From positions 8,099,001 through 8,163,000 of the forward strand of contig NC_067296.1 of the NCBI RefSeq assembly GCF_020740795.1: 64,000 nt of DNA. The letters are read 5' to 3'. Position 1 is the first letter of the stretch. Every line of letters begins with the position of its first letter. Position numbers and translations under genes: made by a program. Source of the stretch: Apus apus. Its lineage: Eukaryota > Chordata > Aves > Apodiformes > Apodidae. Below are positions 1 to 14,600 of this stretch, piece after piece. The notes beneath the pieces were generated by a model. It searched no databases. It worked only from the letters and a program-made list of their open reading frames with translations, and had not been told where the DNA came from.

Positions 1-1824
1 AGGCTTGCCTGCAAGGGAAAACCTCCAGTTATGCAAATAAAGTCAAGTCCACGAAAATATCCATATTTGCGTGGAGGTTTATACGTCAGGTACCCTTATG
101 GAAGGCTATTCTTATGTAATCATATTGGCTTGAATTCTTAAATCAATGTAACCAGTATAACTGCCTCTGTATTTAGTCTTGAAATATCTCTAATATTGTG
201 TTTCCAGATCAGTAGTTTGTTCCTATATCTTCAATTAAATGTAATTACTGAATGTTTAACAGATTATATATAGTATAGAGCCATCACCCATGTACTTTGA
301 AAGATCTGGACCAAGGCAGTGCTGTACCAGTCCTGATGAACTGGGATACATGTGCATGATCTGGGTTGTTTTTGAGGAAATTAATACACAATTCTAGCCA
401 CTTTCACTGCTGTGGACACTATTTAAGCAAAGGCAGAACAAATGTCAATGTTTAGGTTCATCAGGATTTTAGTCCACTAAAATGAAAGCTACCCTTAGGG
501 TTTAGTTCCATACAGGAGCAAAGCAAGTTCTGTTAGTGCTGTTGGTGTTTGTTGTTTTGCCCTGTTTTGTTCTCTCAGAGAAGGAACTAAGGAGTGGAAG
601 GGTGTTTGGCACATGTCTTGGAGGTTGGGAAGCATCACTCTGTCCTGCTACTGAAGCACTAGACCTTAAAGGAGATGCTAATGAAGCTTGAAATCACATT
701 TGCATTGCAAATGACAAGATTTGTTCTGCCTTTATGCAGACTTAATTCGAACTGCTTCTTGTTTTGTTCCAACTGTGCAGCTGAATAATTCTGCTGCTTT
801 GGGTGGCTTAGCACCGTAAAGATCTTATTCATAAACAAGGCAGGGAAAATTAAAAAATGTGCTATATTGGATGCATCTTCTATTCAACTTTGTGGCATTC
901 GTCAGCCATCTTCAAGTTACCTCTCTCCAAGTCAGAAGTATTGGTGCTGATTTGTTCAGTTACAGGCAGATTTTTAATTACAGCTATTTTAGGTGATTAC
1001 CATAAAGGGTTAAACCACCTCCTGAAGTGATTTCATTAGCTCTTTTGGACGAACAGATCATAGGAACGCCTGAGTTTTATTTGGTAACTGATTAACAACA
1101 GGTAAGTGGAAGGCCTTAGAGGAAATAAGTGTGGGGTTGGTAGCAATCTCTTTCAAGACTGCTGGATTGCTTTGGCCACCTCAGCAGGAGGTTTTGAAGA
1201 CCTTTGTGTAGCAACAGGAGGCATCCAGGGCTATATTTAGGTAGTCAAGAGGGAAAAACAGAGTTTATCCACATCCAGTGACCTTGTTAAAAGTCTGTCT
1301 GACAGAATCACACAATGTCCCTGTGACCTCACTGAGCCTATGAGTCTGAGAACAAAGCTTTTAGTCGTTGGAGAGCCACAGGATGTGTGCTCAGGCATCT
1401 CTGGGAGATGGGAGACTACAGCATCTCTCTGAGGTCCCACAGTGGGTGGTTAACAAGGTGGTGAGCAAACAGGTAGCTTCACCTTGGCAGCTATGTCCAC
1501 TGTGAACGTATTTCCTTGCTTGTCTGCAGGCTGGAATGACTGAGGAGTCCCTGAGTCAGCATCACCTTGCTGCAAGTTTCAGGCTGTGTCACCCCCTCAA
1601 GACCTGCATGCAGCTCATGAACCTCAGGCTGGGTATCACAGCTGTGCTACCTTAGTGTCTCCCATCCATGTTTTGTCCAGTTCATGGAGGACTACTGTAG
1701 TTAGCATGTAATTTCTTTGTATGTGAGTCCAGGGGCAGGGAAAGCCCTACAAACTGCCCTCTCAGCACTTCCTGCCCCTGTGTGGTAGGATGTGAATATT
1801 GCGATCCTGTTGCTTTTATTTCAG

Positions 1825-1929
1825 AACGTATTTGAAATCTGAAGATCGTATTTCCTAGACCTACAGCGTTTATGCATCTGTTTGGATGCAGTATGCAAGG
1901 CATACTCCATGAACTTTCAAAAAAGGAAT
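1825..1929 (+). other. Exon-like segment without coding potential
   Basis: A pyrimidine-rich acceptor (ttgcttttatttcag) ends at 1824, and a donor reading ggaat|gtaagt begins at 1930. All three plus-strand frames between them contain stops, so it cannot be an internal coding exon. It could be an exon of a long noncoding RNA or an untranslated exon. Pseudo-exons with sites this good are common in vertebrate introns, so the likelihood of real use is low without transcript data. Confidence 0.15.
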
Positions 1930-4900
1930 GTAAGTTTAGGTCCTAAACTAGTGACAGCTCTGCCTCCCTTCTGTGTCTCACCTTTCATGATGAGCTAGAG
2001 AGGTCTGCAGGTGTGAGCAAGGTACAGCTGAAGCTCTCTGTCCATGGGCACTTGCTGCAGGCACTCAGATCCTTCCTTAGTCCAGCCAGAAGAAAAGCAT
2101 CTCAGACGATGCTCACAAGTCAGCATCTGGCCTTCTGAGAAGGTTACCTTGCACTTTGCTGTCATTAGAGCTAAGTTGACAATATCAGGCTTTCTATGTA
2201 TGTTTCTGGAGGGTTGTGGGGGTTTTTTTGTTTGTTTTAGATTGTGGGATGATGTGGGTTTTTTCTTTTAAATGCATTACTTGAAGGTTTGCTTTAAATG
2301 TAGAGCTCCGTGCTGCCTGTAGCCTGACATGAGAAATACTTCAAGGCTTTTCTTATGATACCATTGAATAACAGTGTAATAAAGTACCTAAATGAAAAGT
2401 TTTCAAAAGGGTGGAAGGAAAATAGGATCCATCTACTTATGCAGTAGGTAGATGATATACAGAGATTCAGGTACTGGTGGGCTTCATGTTGGATGTCCAG
2501 ATGCACTGTGACAGCTTGAGATAAGTTCTTTCATACTACAAAGTTTTAAGCAGATGTGTGCATCCTGAGATTTCTGGTGCATGCACATAAGAAAGTGGGG
2601 GATTTGTGTGAGGTTTTGTTAGGTTATTTACTTTTTCTCAGAAAATAAGGTTTGCATGTCCTTGATGAAGTGACCTGTTTAGATTTGTGGTGGATTACAT
2701 CTTTTTTTTTTTTTCTCTCAAGGAAAAACATGAAGTAACAAAACACAAACAGAATAATTACAGCACTGTAAAAGGAGATTACTTTTTTTGTTTTCAAAGA
2801 AAGATCATTTGCTTCTTAAATATGTATCTGGACAAGTGGTCATCTCATTTATTTTTGTTGTATTCTTGCAATAACTTTACTCCACCTTTTTAATGCTGTT
2901 TTATGCCCTCTGCATAATTTCACATACCTTCATCCATTTGCGCGTGTAGCAGGAACATATCCTTAGACTGTGACCTTCCTAAACATGATGCATATCTGGC
3001 CCAATTGGCATTTCCCATACTTTCTGAAGAGATTTTTGGTTAAGTGTTGAGTGGTTCAGCTTCGTCTGCATACAGAGCCGTATCTTTTTTTGGCTCTCTG
3101 CAAACAGAGGCTTCAGAACAGTCACATCTACAAATTATTTAACTTTCAAATGCTCATTAAATCTTTGGCTCCTTCTGCAGGCTGTGCAAGTGCCACATAC
3201 AAAATTCTGGAAGCGAGGTAGGAGGAGGAACAGGATAAAAATTGCTTTTCCTTCACACCGTTACAGCCTGTGATGCATTATTGTCTGGTCATGCACTGCT
3301 GTTCATCTGAAGTGTCCTGTGCAGAGCCCAGGGAGTGCTGGAGCATGTAACACACCCCATCATCCAGTTCATAGCAAAGCCCAACTAGCAGAAACATTGG
3401 ACAACACTAACGAGGAATTCTCATTCAACTTCCTAAGTTTTGTTTGCTTCAGGGCAGCCTGAAAGGAGGCTGATGCCTTAATAGACTTGTGTGCTTCAGA
3501 TGGCTAAAGGAAGGAGAATTAGTGTGGTGACTGATTTAAACCACAGTTTTCACTGGCTACATATTTTTTTTATTCCCACTGCATAGTTTTAGCAAGAAAA
3601 ACGAGTGAAAAATTGCTGTCATAAAAGACTCATCTGCTTTCCATTATACTGACATTTAAGGATTGCACACATTAAAATGCTCCTATGTGCTATAGAGAGC
3701 GACAGAAAAAGCAGGAGGTTGAAAATTTATAACAAATGGGAGATTTTGTAATCCAGCCACCCTGGGGTGGGTGTGGAACCAGGACTGGGAAATGAAAAAG
3801 ATCTCCCTTCACTTAACTCTTCCCATCCCTCCCTACATCTGCCTGTCAGGAAATTAAATTGCTGATGCAGAGAAAAATAGATTCTCAAAACACCTTTTAC
3901 CCTCTGTGTCCTTCAGATAAAAACATAAGTATTGATATTTTCAACCCAAAGCCAGTGTGGTGTGCTCCCTGCAAGTGTAACCCTAAAGTCAGTGATTTAA
4001 CATGATCTGGTTTATCGGTGGGTTTTGGTCTGTACTGGAATGCACTTGTTGAGAAGCTTTTTCTTTGAATTAGGAAAGCAAATTTCTCCTTTCCTTCTGG
4101 GCAGCTTCCAGCTGCTGATATCTTCTGCTTTCTCACAAGTTGAGGGGCAGCATTTTTTGTGAGTGAGATTGCTAAAAGTACTTGGGTGTTTTGTATGCAA
4201 GTGGCAGACATACAGCTCTGCATTCCTCTCCATGGCAGAAATGAGGGGTTTCTCTCTTGGTACAGGAGCATTAGCATTAAGTAAAATGTGGTCTTACAAA
4301 CCTACCTCCCCAGGTATCTTCAGATGACCCCATAAAAACCACAAGGCAAGTTGGAAAATCTTGGTTTTATCATAACATCTTGTATTTGTCTTGGCATTTG
4401 AACCACATAGTGCAAGTCCAAACCTGAGAATTTTTATTGCAATTCTGAGTGATTTTCCTTCATATCTCTTAAAGTTTCAAATAACCATAAAACATTATAT
4501 TTTTTAAAAAAGTTTTTATGGTCAAACCAAGGAGTGTGAAGGCACCAACACTAGGCTTCTGTTTCTTATTCTCCAGCTACCATTTCTGTATCAACTTTAT
4601 TGCGTTTACAAATCAATATCAGATTTTTACTGATCTGTGACTTCCTGCTCAGCCTGTTTCTTGTACCTCAAGCTGTTTTGCTGTTTCTTGTAGCACTGCC
4701 AGCAGCAAACCTGGCCTGGGGCTGAGCCTGCTGGGGTGCTGCTGCCTGGGACTGCAGAGAAGTGCTTGCTTTCCTGCTGCTGCATCACCTGTCTTTCGAA
4801 ACATAGTAAAACCTTAGCTGTGTTAGTAAACTATATGTTTTACCTTAGAAGGGAAACTAGAAAGGGAAACTAACAAGTTTTATTGGATTTAGCTTGCACT

Positions 4901-5755
4901 GTGTTTTTCTGACCCTTAGAAATCTGTAGCATCAATCTAGCTTTGTATGGAATCCTGATCTCTGCTTTTTGGCAGTTGCCCAAATTCAAGTTGCAAAAAG
5001 GATGTTTATTGCTTTATAGCAAAGAACAAAATAACTAAACCCCCACATTTGAAATAAACTATTTCAGCTTCTCATAGAAATAGAAGAGCTGTGTAGTTCT
5101 GATTTCCAGCTCCTGTCTGCTTTTCAGAGTTGAACATCCCCATCCATGCTAAGGCACATTGCAGTAAAGAACAAAATTGTCTTAGGCTCTCTGAAGACAG
5201 TCACATGAAGTTCTACATCCAAAGGCTAAAGAGAGCTGATTCATCATCTAAGTAATTCCAAGTAACATACAAAATAAAGTAGAAATTAGGCAGTTCTGCA
5301 TAGCAGTATCAAATGTCAAATCCCAGCCTACATTTCTGTGGGTGAACTTCTGCATCTGCAACTGATGATACTCTAATTTATCACTCCATATAAATGATGG
5401 ATTCAAACATACCATGGAATTGATTGCTCTGAAAGCCTTAACAGTGGGTAGGGGGAGGAAGTGGAGAAGAGGAAAGGAAGATGCTCACAGGGAATAAAAG
5501 TGAAAGAACACTTCAATTGAACCACAAATTGTTGATCCTTTGTGTCTTGCTGATGCATTAACGATCAATACCATCTTCCTCCTTGTAGCGTGTATTGCTC
5601 CATGCTGTTGCATGTTGCTTTGCTTCCTCTGTTTTTTGAGGCTGCACAACAGGAGATACTGACAAGGACACAGGGAACCAAAATCAAAATCGAGCCACAA
5701 AATGAGTTATGACAGTCTAGAAGAGGGTGAAGAACAAGCTGTTACTTTTTTGTCA

Positions 5756-5835
5756 TAAAAAACCACACAAAAAAACCCCACAAAACAAAACCCACAAAAA
5801 ACCAAAATAACCCAAACCAAAAAATCCCAACAAAG
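5756..5835. repeat. A/C-rich low-complexity tract
   Basis: About 80 bases made almost only of A and C, with irregular caaaa, ccaaa and accc words. It is not a clean microsatellite. A related short caaaa run lies at about 6096-6110. Confidence 0.7.
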
Positions 5836-8800
5836 TCCTGTTTCATGAAAGCATTTATTGTGTGCTTCTCATTACACACACAGGCAGGTTGTTGGCTTCA
5901 GTGGGTCCTTGTGTTTAATGTTTTAAGCACATGCCTAACTTAGGTGTATCTGGGCAGAGTAAGACAAGAAGTGAAACTATCTTTGGAGTATCTTTACTAT
6001 AATTAATCTTTATAAACAACATAATAAGACCTCATATTTGCATAGATAAATTCAAAAACTCAGACAGAAAAAAAGCACATTGTTAAGTATGGTACAAAAC
6101 AAAACAAAACTCCCAACAACCAAAAAAAGGTATTTTCCTAGTTTGGGGTGAATTCAGGTAAAACTTGGTATGTAGGTGTTTAAACTGCACAGGAGGTACA
6201 TGGTCCTAATTCTAAGTCTGGGACTAACATCAATTAATGCAGTGCAAACTGGGTGTGGGATGAGAGGTGTAGGTTGAAGTTATATTGTGCTTGAAGAGGT
6301 ATTCAGTGAAGGAAGTGCTACTTTAACCATTTGACAGAGACTGTGCTAGCAATTTTTGCAGGTTTAATGTGTTTCTCCAACAAAAATGTTCTCAAAAAGC
6401 CTCTCTAGAAGACTTTCCCCTGGGGACTATAAGAGGGAAAATGAGGACCTGTCAAGTCACTCATTAATGAAACACTACTTCACTTTTGTGAGTGGGGTCA
6501 TTTGCAATTCCCCTGTTTTACAGGTTCATTTGTCACCCAGAACATCAGTTTCTGAGCTCAGAGCAGGTTTGCTTCCCAACAAACCAGGGTGTTTTGGAAA
6601 TTTTTTCTCTTCCTCAGATTACTCTCTCTTTGCCTACCAGCAATCCTTGCAGTGGATTTTGCTGGTTCTAAATGAGTAAGTTATAGAGACAGAATATAAT
6701 CTCTTCTGGCCTTTTTGCTATAACAGGTTTATTTTGTATCCCTGTCATTACAGGGCTTGATATTGGCAATCTAGTGAAGTTTTATATAAATTTCAAATAC
6801 ATATGGAAATAATATAACTCTAAAACACATGGACATCAGCTTCCAGGGTTTCTGATGGCTTGGAATAAATAATATTGATATTCTCCACAGAAAGATATTT
6901 TTGGTATTTTATGAATGTTTTTACCCACACCATCAAAGTTAAAAAAAATTATGGGAGAACTGTCCTATGTTAAAGGTTTGAGGGTACCTTACATTTTCAC
7001 AGTAAGTAATAGAGTGTGTATATTTCTACTGCTATTTAAAAATTAATGGCTAAGATTTCTTGCAGAACTGTAAATGTTAAAGGCTGAATCTATGCTGCCT
7101 CATACCATGAAAGTCTCATTAACTCTGTGATGAGAATCTCACCCAATAAAAAGACTTTTGTCCAGTGACCCTAACCACAGCTTTTAAGACAATTAACTTG
7201 GCTCAGTCTTGGCTCAGACTTGATCTCAAACAGGAACCATATTCCTTTCAAAAGGATTTATTGCATCTATTTGAATCAATAATGCTGATAAAAGAGCAGT
7301 GGGAAAGAAAACTGAAAATACAATATGAGCTAAAGAAATGAAAAAAAAAAAAAGTAAATTTTGTAGAAAAATAATTGGATGCAAAATTGACAGTCAGAAT
7401 GTTAGCCAAGGACAGTTCTCATGCAGAGATGGATAGTGGAAGTATTTAATCAAAGCAGCTGAAAATCTCCTGCAGGACATGGATCACAGGTCTGAGAGGA
7501 GGCAGTGAGGGGAAGGAAATCTCTTGACAGCTTCTGAATGCCTTTAAGTGCACTGTATGCTAACAGTCTCGCTGCTTAAAATATTTATAAAATGTGATAC
7601 TGAAGGCCTGAGAACAGAGGCTCCCATGATAGACAGACACATCTTCTTTTGGATCCTGTTCCCTCCAGTGGAAGAGGTGACAGTCCCTGGTTCTTGTCTC
7701 TGCCTCTCACTGCCAGTCCTGTCCCTATCACTCCCTGCCAAGGAGCCCTGGGCAAAGGGCTCCTGGGGAGCTTCAGCAGGTCAAACTTGTGCCTCCAATG
7801 CACAGGTCTGGGCTCACTTGGCTGCCTGTGTGTGCTTTGGGTGGGGATCAGCAAGAGGGAAAAGACGAAGCGGGAGATAGAGGAGGAAAAACAGTCCTAG
7901 GAGACAGTGACAGGCAGTTCAGATGTGTGTACACAGGGGGATAATAACGGGCAGAGGTATCACCTGAAAAGAAGGACACATGATTTAGTAATGCCAGTCT
8001 GGGGCTTTGCCCTAACTCTGCTGCCGACAGCTAGAGAGACAAATTGTTTCACCCAGCAGTGAAATTTTCCTATTCTTGAAATTGTCAGTAAGAATGGTGA
8101 TTAGTGCATGGAGTTGTTTGAACCATGGACGAAAAGCCTCATCTGTGAGCAGTGAGATGGTGCTATTTTTGATTATTAATAATTGCATTCCAGAGCGATC
8201 AGTTGCCATCAGTTATTACCAGCAGCCACTTAACCCAAAGTCCTTTCCAGGCAACCGCCTGCTCTGCAAGGCTCTGCTGTAGTGAACCACATCTTGGCAA
8301 CTTGCTGCGTGCTCTTGCCAAACTCCAGCTCAGAAGAAGAGGCACCAAACAGGAGAAAACCTCCAAGACTGGTTTCAGTAACAAAGCTTTGCAATGCCCT
8401 AGCCCCATGCATCCAGAGGCTTTGCAGTGCTTGAGTGTTTACGTTTGAAAACCCGGATTCAGTTGAAGTTCTCTTGATTTCCTTAGCTTTTAATTCTGGG
8501 CACATCAGAGGGGCAGGGAACTGTGAATGGTGTCTGTGCAGAGCCTGACTAGTGGAGGTAGCCTCTTCATTAGAAGAAGAGGGATGTGTAATGTCTCTGA
8601 GTACTTAACTCCAATTAACTGATTAGCTGGAAGTAAAATCCTAGCAAATACAAAGCTGTTTGACATTTTGAAGTCAAAGGCTGCCAGCGGTCTTCTGTTT
8701 GGAACACAAAATGTCTTGGGGGTGTTTTGGTGTAGCTTTGGAGATTGCTAAGGAGGATCTCCTGCACTCAGCCTGCCCAGGGCACCACATGCTCTGGGTC

Positions 8801-11588
8801 GTGTCCAGGGAAGCTACTGCACTAGAAGTGACAGCAGATCTGTGGGTACCAGATTCTCACCTTGCCTGTGATTTGAGTGCCTGAGGGTTGGTACCTAACT
8901 CAAGGGAGCTCAAACAACTCTTGTGTTTAGAAGGAAAAAAGCTGGAAAAGAAAACAAGTCTAGCCTGGACTTTGTGCCTAGCTATGCCATACACTTCCTG
9001 TTTGACTCCTAATGGAAATATTCTAATTTCAGGGTTTAAGGCATTAAATTAAAGCTGCAAAGATCATAATTTTGATCCTCGTTCTCATTTTTTCTTAAAA
9101 AATCCTAATGTTTTGACTCCATGGTATTGCCATCTAGCTTAGCTGCTTTGCAGTTCAAATGCCTCTGCACATACATTTGTGCTCACTCATGTGTACTATT
9201 AGTAAAAACTGTTGCTCATTTTGGTACACAATTAGAGATAGAACGGAAACATTAATAGGATAGGGCTGAATTCTCTCTTTAAAGATAAGTATCACATCTC
9301 TTGTTAACTTCAAATGCATGGCTTGTGAGGCTCTGGATGAGATCCACAGCATGGAATTAGTGTACTATAAGCACTTTTACAGTATTAATTTCATCTGAGT
9401 AGGTAACTGTTCAAATTCAGGTGCTTCTGACAGTTTTTTCAACCGCCTGTTTTGTCTCCCTAGTCTGTTTCATTATTTTCCCATTTTTCTTACCAGATTG
9501 CTCAGTGTGGTTAGCACTGAAAGAGGTGATAGCATCTGATCAATCCCAGCTGGGATGGGAGCCAGTGGCAACTTCGGGCTGGGAGCTCCAGATGCAATTT
9601 CCAGCTGGCTCAGCCATGTGGGGCCCCTGGGATTTTGCTTTGGGGTCTCTTATTCCTGGGCAGAAGGCAAATAATCCATTTATTGCATGCTGGTCTGGGG
9701 TCCTTTGTGTATTTATGTCCCCAGATAAAATACTGTCTCCAAGTATGGGTATTATTTAAACACTTTTGAACCAGAGAAAGAGATCTGCTGTTTTTTTATT
9801 TATTTTATCTGCCTCACAAATGAGAAAATCTGGAGAGCACAGTTCTTCTTGAAGATCAGCTCACTTCTGACAGCTAGGAATGTTGCTCAAGCAGTTCTTT
9901 CATAAAATTTATTTCTAGAATCTTATTTTTGCCTTAAATCCTAGTAAGATGTTTTACACAACTGCATTTTACTCTTTAGCATTAGCTAATTTGGTGAAGT
10001 ATAAAGTAGCAGAGACATAGATGACTATATTAATGAAAGTAATAAAAACAGATTAATTACTAAATCCAGAGAAGCAGAACCCCAGCCTCCCTGCAGACAT
10101 GGGTATTAATGAGATTTCTTTTGTTTGTCTCTGAGGGTGGGCAGTTTCTTCCACCCCACCAATCTCTGCCAAAGAGTTTATTTACTTTGTGCCTGGTTCC
10201 ATTAGGGCTGCAGGCAGAAACTGGTAAATACAGTGAAATATTGTTAGGAGCAGGAATTCCTGACCTGACTGTGACAAATCAGCAACCTTAATGGGATTTA
10301 TTTTTTTCTGGAGGTGACCAAAGAGGAAGTAGAGGCAATTTTAATTTTGGCTATTTATGCAACAGAAGCTCTGGTACTGCTTTGCTTGAGTAGGAAAGCC
10401 AAGCATACGGTTTTCCAGTGTGTACCCAACTTATCAAGGGAATTTAAATATATGGAAATGGACAAAGGGAAGGAATGAATTAGGGAGATTCTGCCACACC
10501 AGCTGCTGGCCTGATTGTCTTCTCAAATGAATAGGACCAAGTGTCTTGAGGGCAAATTAGATAGACTCTGGAGTTAGCAATGTGTGTAAGCAGCTACTGG
10601 TATTTGGCACTCTGCTTTTTCCTAAAGTCTCCTAGTTTGTGTTGAGCACACCCTTCTCTTACTTGATTCTAGCAGACAAAGCAGAGACAAGTTGCAGCCT
10701 CTTAGAGTGATTGTGGAGCATAACATCTCAACATCTCAGAGCCTTTGTCTAGGGAAAGAAAGTGCTAGTGGACTGAAAATCAAAAACCATTTCTGTGTCC
10801 TGCCTAGGGAAGCAGAGAAGGTTGATTTACAAATTCCTTCTGTTAATGACTTGTGATCCTGCAGTAAACTCAATTTGTTTCCATAATGAAACCTTAGAAT
10901 ATTGGTGGCAGTATTAATATCAGTGTAATTAATAATGCTATTTATATCATCAAGAGCCAGTCACTATTATGCAGAAGGATTGATATCTAACAGCAGATTA
11001 ACTTCCCCTCACGAGGCAATGATTTGAACTTGTTTTTAGCCAAGTAACTCACTAAGGGAGTCACTCAGAAGTGTGGCCACAGGGGGTGAGAGCTGCTGCA
11101 GGAGGGCAGCTGGAAGCTGGTCACCAGCAATGTGCAGCATTGCAAGGTGGGCAAAGTCTTAGGGACAAGGTTTCCATAATGGGAGTTAAATAAAGTTACC
11201 GTTCTAAATAAAGCTCTGTTGTGCCTCTAAAAGAAGAGCTGATTTTCAGAGGTAAATCAGTGTATGACCAGCATATTTGTATTCAAACCAGTTCTTTCTG
11301 TTTGAGTTTCTATGGAGCTGGATCCCTCCTCAGTTGTCTCATAGGTAAGGTTGCAGGAAATAGGAAGTATCATGGTAAATAAAAAATGCTGTCTATGAAA
11401 CCAGAAAAGGTTCAATCATTCCCAGAAAAGATATTTCTCTTAATGAGGTGGGCTCCACATGGATGAAAGGTGTGTGAACTTTTTTGCTTTTTTCTTCCAG
11501 TTTCATTACTACCTTGTGATACTTTTAAAAAGAAGCCTCAAATATTTTAACTTGTTAAATTCCTTCTCTTTGTGTTTTTTTATATCAG

Positions 11589-11666
11589 ATCCTTTCTACA
11601 TAGATGAATGGAGAACTGCTAGGATGATGAAGCAAGAAGTAGTGTGGAAATAAAGGCTGATTCACG
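11589..11666 (+). other. Exon-like segment with an in-frame stop
   Basis: A long pyrimidine tract ends in tttttttatatcag at 11588, and a donor reading cacg|gtaagg follows 11666. Only one frame stays open for any length. It reads DPFYIDEWRTARMMK and seven further residues, then stops at 11651-11653, 13 bases before the donor. The segment therefore cannot be an ordinary internal coding exon. It could be an untranslated or noncoding-RNA exon, a terminal exon (an aataaa-like word overlaps the stop), or a chance pseudo-exon. I recognise no family in the peptide. Confidence 0.2.
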
Positions 11667-14600
11667 GTAAGGAGAGCAACTTCTTCAAACTATCTGAAGC
11701 TCTTTGGTTTTTCTTAGTGCTACATTTAACTCAGACTTCTGGGAAACTGAGGCATAAGATGTCTTTGTTAAAATTCATTACTTCTTTCCCTTTGTTTAAA
11801 GAAGGAGAAATAAAACCCTGAATCAGAGACTGCTGATGAGTTATACAGGAAGGTCAGAATTGATAGGAGCTATAAAGAAGAACAAAACCACTTTAAAACC
11901 TCATCCCTTTCTAGTAATAAACAAAGAACACGATCTCAATTATTTTTCTCTTCTGTGGACCTGTTTCAAGCAAAGGCCTTTTGTTATATGCAGTTTCTTT
12001 GCTGAAAACAAAGTCCATTGGTAATAAAAAATAGTTCTTCCTTTGGGTAAGTTTTAATGCATGAATTCTGACAGCCCAGCAATCAAGGCTTTTATTTCTT
12101 CATCCGTAGGCTTATGTTTTATACTGCACAAGGGTTGTACATGTGCAGTGAACAGCCAGAATGATGTCCAACACCTGTTTGCTATTTTAAAATGATGTTG
12201 TGGTGAGAAGACAACGGGGTTCGCAGTGAGAGGTTGGAACGCTGTCAGAACGAGTTGGCTTTTGTGAGGAGCTGGCTTTCTGAAGACTGCTCAAGCTACT
12301 TCAGAGAATTTATGCTCTTGAAGTTTCAGCCAGTGAAAACTAGAGGCCTCACCACTGACAGCCAGCCATACCTTACCTTGGTCTTCCTAGCAGCCAGCAG
12401 TGTTTGTGAAAAGGTAATGGCTTTGTGTAGATAGTCATGGTGGAGGCAGCACCACCTGCAAACTCTCACAGCTTCATTCAGGCTACTAGGGAGATGTCCG
12501 TTACTGCTAGATCAGTGCTCAGTGCTCTGTAGATAACAGCTTCATACAAAAGCAGAGTGGTAGAGGAAAATCCTATTGTATCCCTTCTGGTACTGCATGT
12601 TCTCTAATTTTTTTACTGATCTTATCAAATGTTATGGTAACATAACTGCTCTCTGGCTCTGCAGCTTTGGGAGGGAGGAGGGAAGTGGGAAGAGAGCGAA
12701 GCTGTCTTCAAAATCAAGAGATTGAATTGTAAGTAGAATAAAGGGATATAATATCCAGATACACTAGGGCTCTTGAACAGCCAGCAGATAATCCCATTAG
12801 AGGGACACAGATGGAGTGAAAACAGTACAGACCAGGTTCAGCCCAAGTACAACCAGAGGCAGCAAACTGGCCCCTGTCGCCCAGAGCCTCCCTAGACCTT
12901 TTCAGAGGATAATGGTCCCTGGCTCTGCCACATTAACCTCTTCCTGGTTCCACAGAGGATGGATGGGTGCACCAACAGTGGGAGGCAGATTGTCCCACCC
13001 TTGACTCAACTCCCGTGTGTGGTGCAGAGCTTCAGGTGCTTCCCAAGGGAAGTGGCAGCTCTGGGCTGCATGACAGGGCAGTACCTGCCATCCCTGCTGC
13101 TGTCTCTGCTCCACAGGAGTCTGCTCCAGCAGTGCTTGATTTGATGTGAGGGTTTCAGTTTTTAAGGAAAATAGACTACTCTTTTGTAGCTGGAAAGAAA
13201 CACATTTGCAGTGTGACTACTACCTAGTGCAGGATCAGACTCTTGCTGCTCTTCATCCTGACAGACTGAGCTTAGGATTGTTCAGAAACATGGGCACAAT
13301 TTTGGGGGAATATAAATGTCAAGCTGTGCCACTTTCTATTCAGAAAATAAAGACACATCTGAGTTCCAGTCTATTTATTGAATTAGAAAAAAAATGTAGT
13401 CCACACTTGCCTTCCTTCTTTAATGCTTAGTGTTTTCTATTCACACCTTGGAGCATCTCCCATCTCTCATTCTGCACCTTAGTTTCACAATCTCCGGGCA
13501 TCCAGCAGGCACCATGTAATCCTTCTTCACCTCCATCTAGATGAGGATATTGGCCCTGCAGCAGGGAATGCTCACCCAGACAGGCTGTGCTGCCTGCTAG
13601 ACGAAGTTAGGCAGGAATTACCTGAGGCTTCCTATAACAAGTGGATGTTTTCTTAAATAAAGTTGAGTTTGCAGATAATAGCGGAGTAACACTTGTGTTT
13701 CTAGTTCCCAGCATTGCAAGGCTTCCTCTAACCTGAACCTCATGTTTTGGCTTTGAACCTGTGGTGGTTTTAGCTGGACTTCTTTGCCACCCATCCTCTT
13801 TCCAAAGCAGCACCCTAACACCTTCATGGGGTCCAGGATGGCCACAACATCTGCTGGCTAATGCTGCCAGTAAAGGCCATGGATGCTGGGGCTCAGTGCC
13901 TTGGAGATCACCCACGGTGGTGATCAGCTGAGGTCTGGTCCAATGGAAAGATTTAGATGACCCTGATGGGTACGTATCCAGCCCTGACTCATTAACACCC
14001 AACCAGAGAAAAACATCTGCTCGTTCCTGCTAAGTGCAAGTCTCACTCTCCAAATGAATAACCTGGCCATGTAAGAGAAGAAGAATATAGACAGTAAAGT
14101 GCTGAGGTTTGATAGCAGGCATGACATTTGAGCCTAGAATTAATGAGCTTCCAGTCTACAGCAAGCCCATCCTTTGGGGTCACTGAAGATTTGATTTCAC
14201 ATTATTTGGCCTTTTAGCAGAAGCCCATGGATTCCCCCAGTGACCATAATGCACTGAATAACAGCCTGGTTTTTACACGTGCTTTCACATGAGGAAGGAA
14301 AAGCACTGCAGACTTCAAGACAAATTATTTTGTCATGTAAAAGCTCTAGAACTATGAGTCTTCAACATGGATATATAAATAATGAGCATGGTTATAAGTT
14401 GGCTGGTTTCTTTTTAATTGACTGTATGTAAGTATTTATTGACTTTGAAAACGATGCCAAACTTTTCTGCTAAATCAAAGGAGCTGGCTTTCCCTCCTGC
14501 AATGATTTATTAACAGACTTTCCCTGAGTTAGGGAATGAAAAGGCTCCCCTCTTGTGGCCGCGTTAGAAAATGACATTTTCTGCACTGTTTTCTCTACTT

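Larger units (their letters stand above)
1..11588. other. Noncoding stretch, no gene recognised
   Basis: I see no coding exon, RNA gene or clear transposon here. Open frames are short and mutually overlapping. Contents worth noting are a T13 run at 2702-2714, an A/C-rich block at 5756-5835, an A13 run at 7341-7353, and an A/T-rich block at about 10860-11050 that looks like a conserved noncoding element. An exon-like segment at 1825-1929 has good splice sites but stops in all three frames. Whether this is intergenic or intronic cannot be told from the sequence alone. Confidence 0.6.

Noticed and set aside
1530..1655. Plus-strand segment after a strong acceptor (ccttgcttgtctgcag) with an open frame of about 40 codons
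   Set aside because: There is no convincing donor or polyadenylation signal, and the peptide is not recognisable.
3181..3217. 37-base plus-strand micro-exon candidate after ggctccttctgcag
   Set aside because: All three frames are open only because it is so short, and the donor (gtagga) is weak. It was treated as a pseudo-exon.
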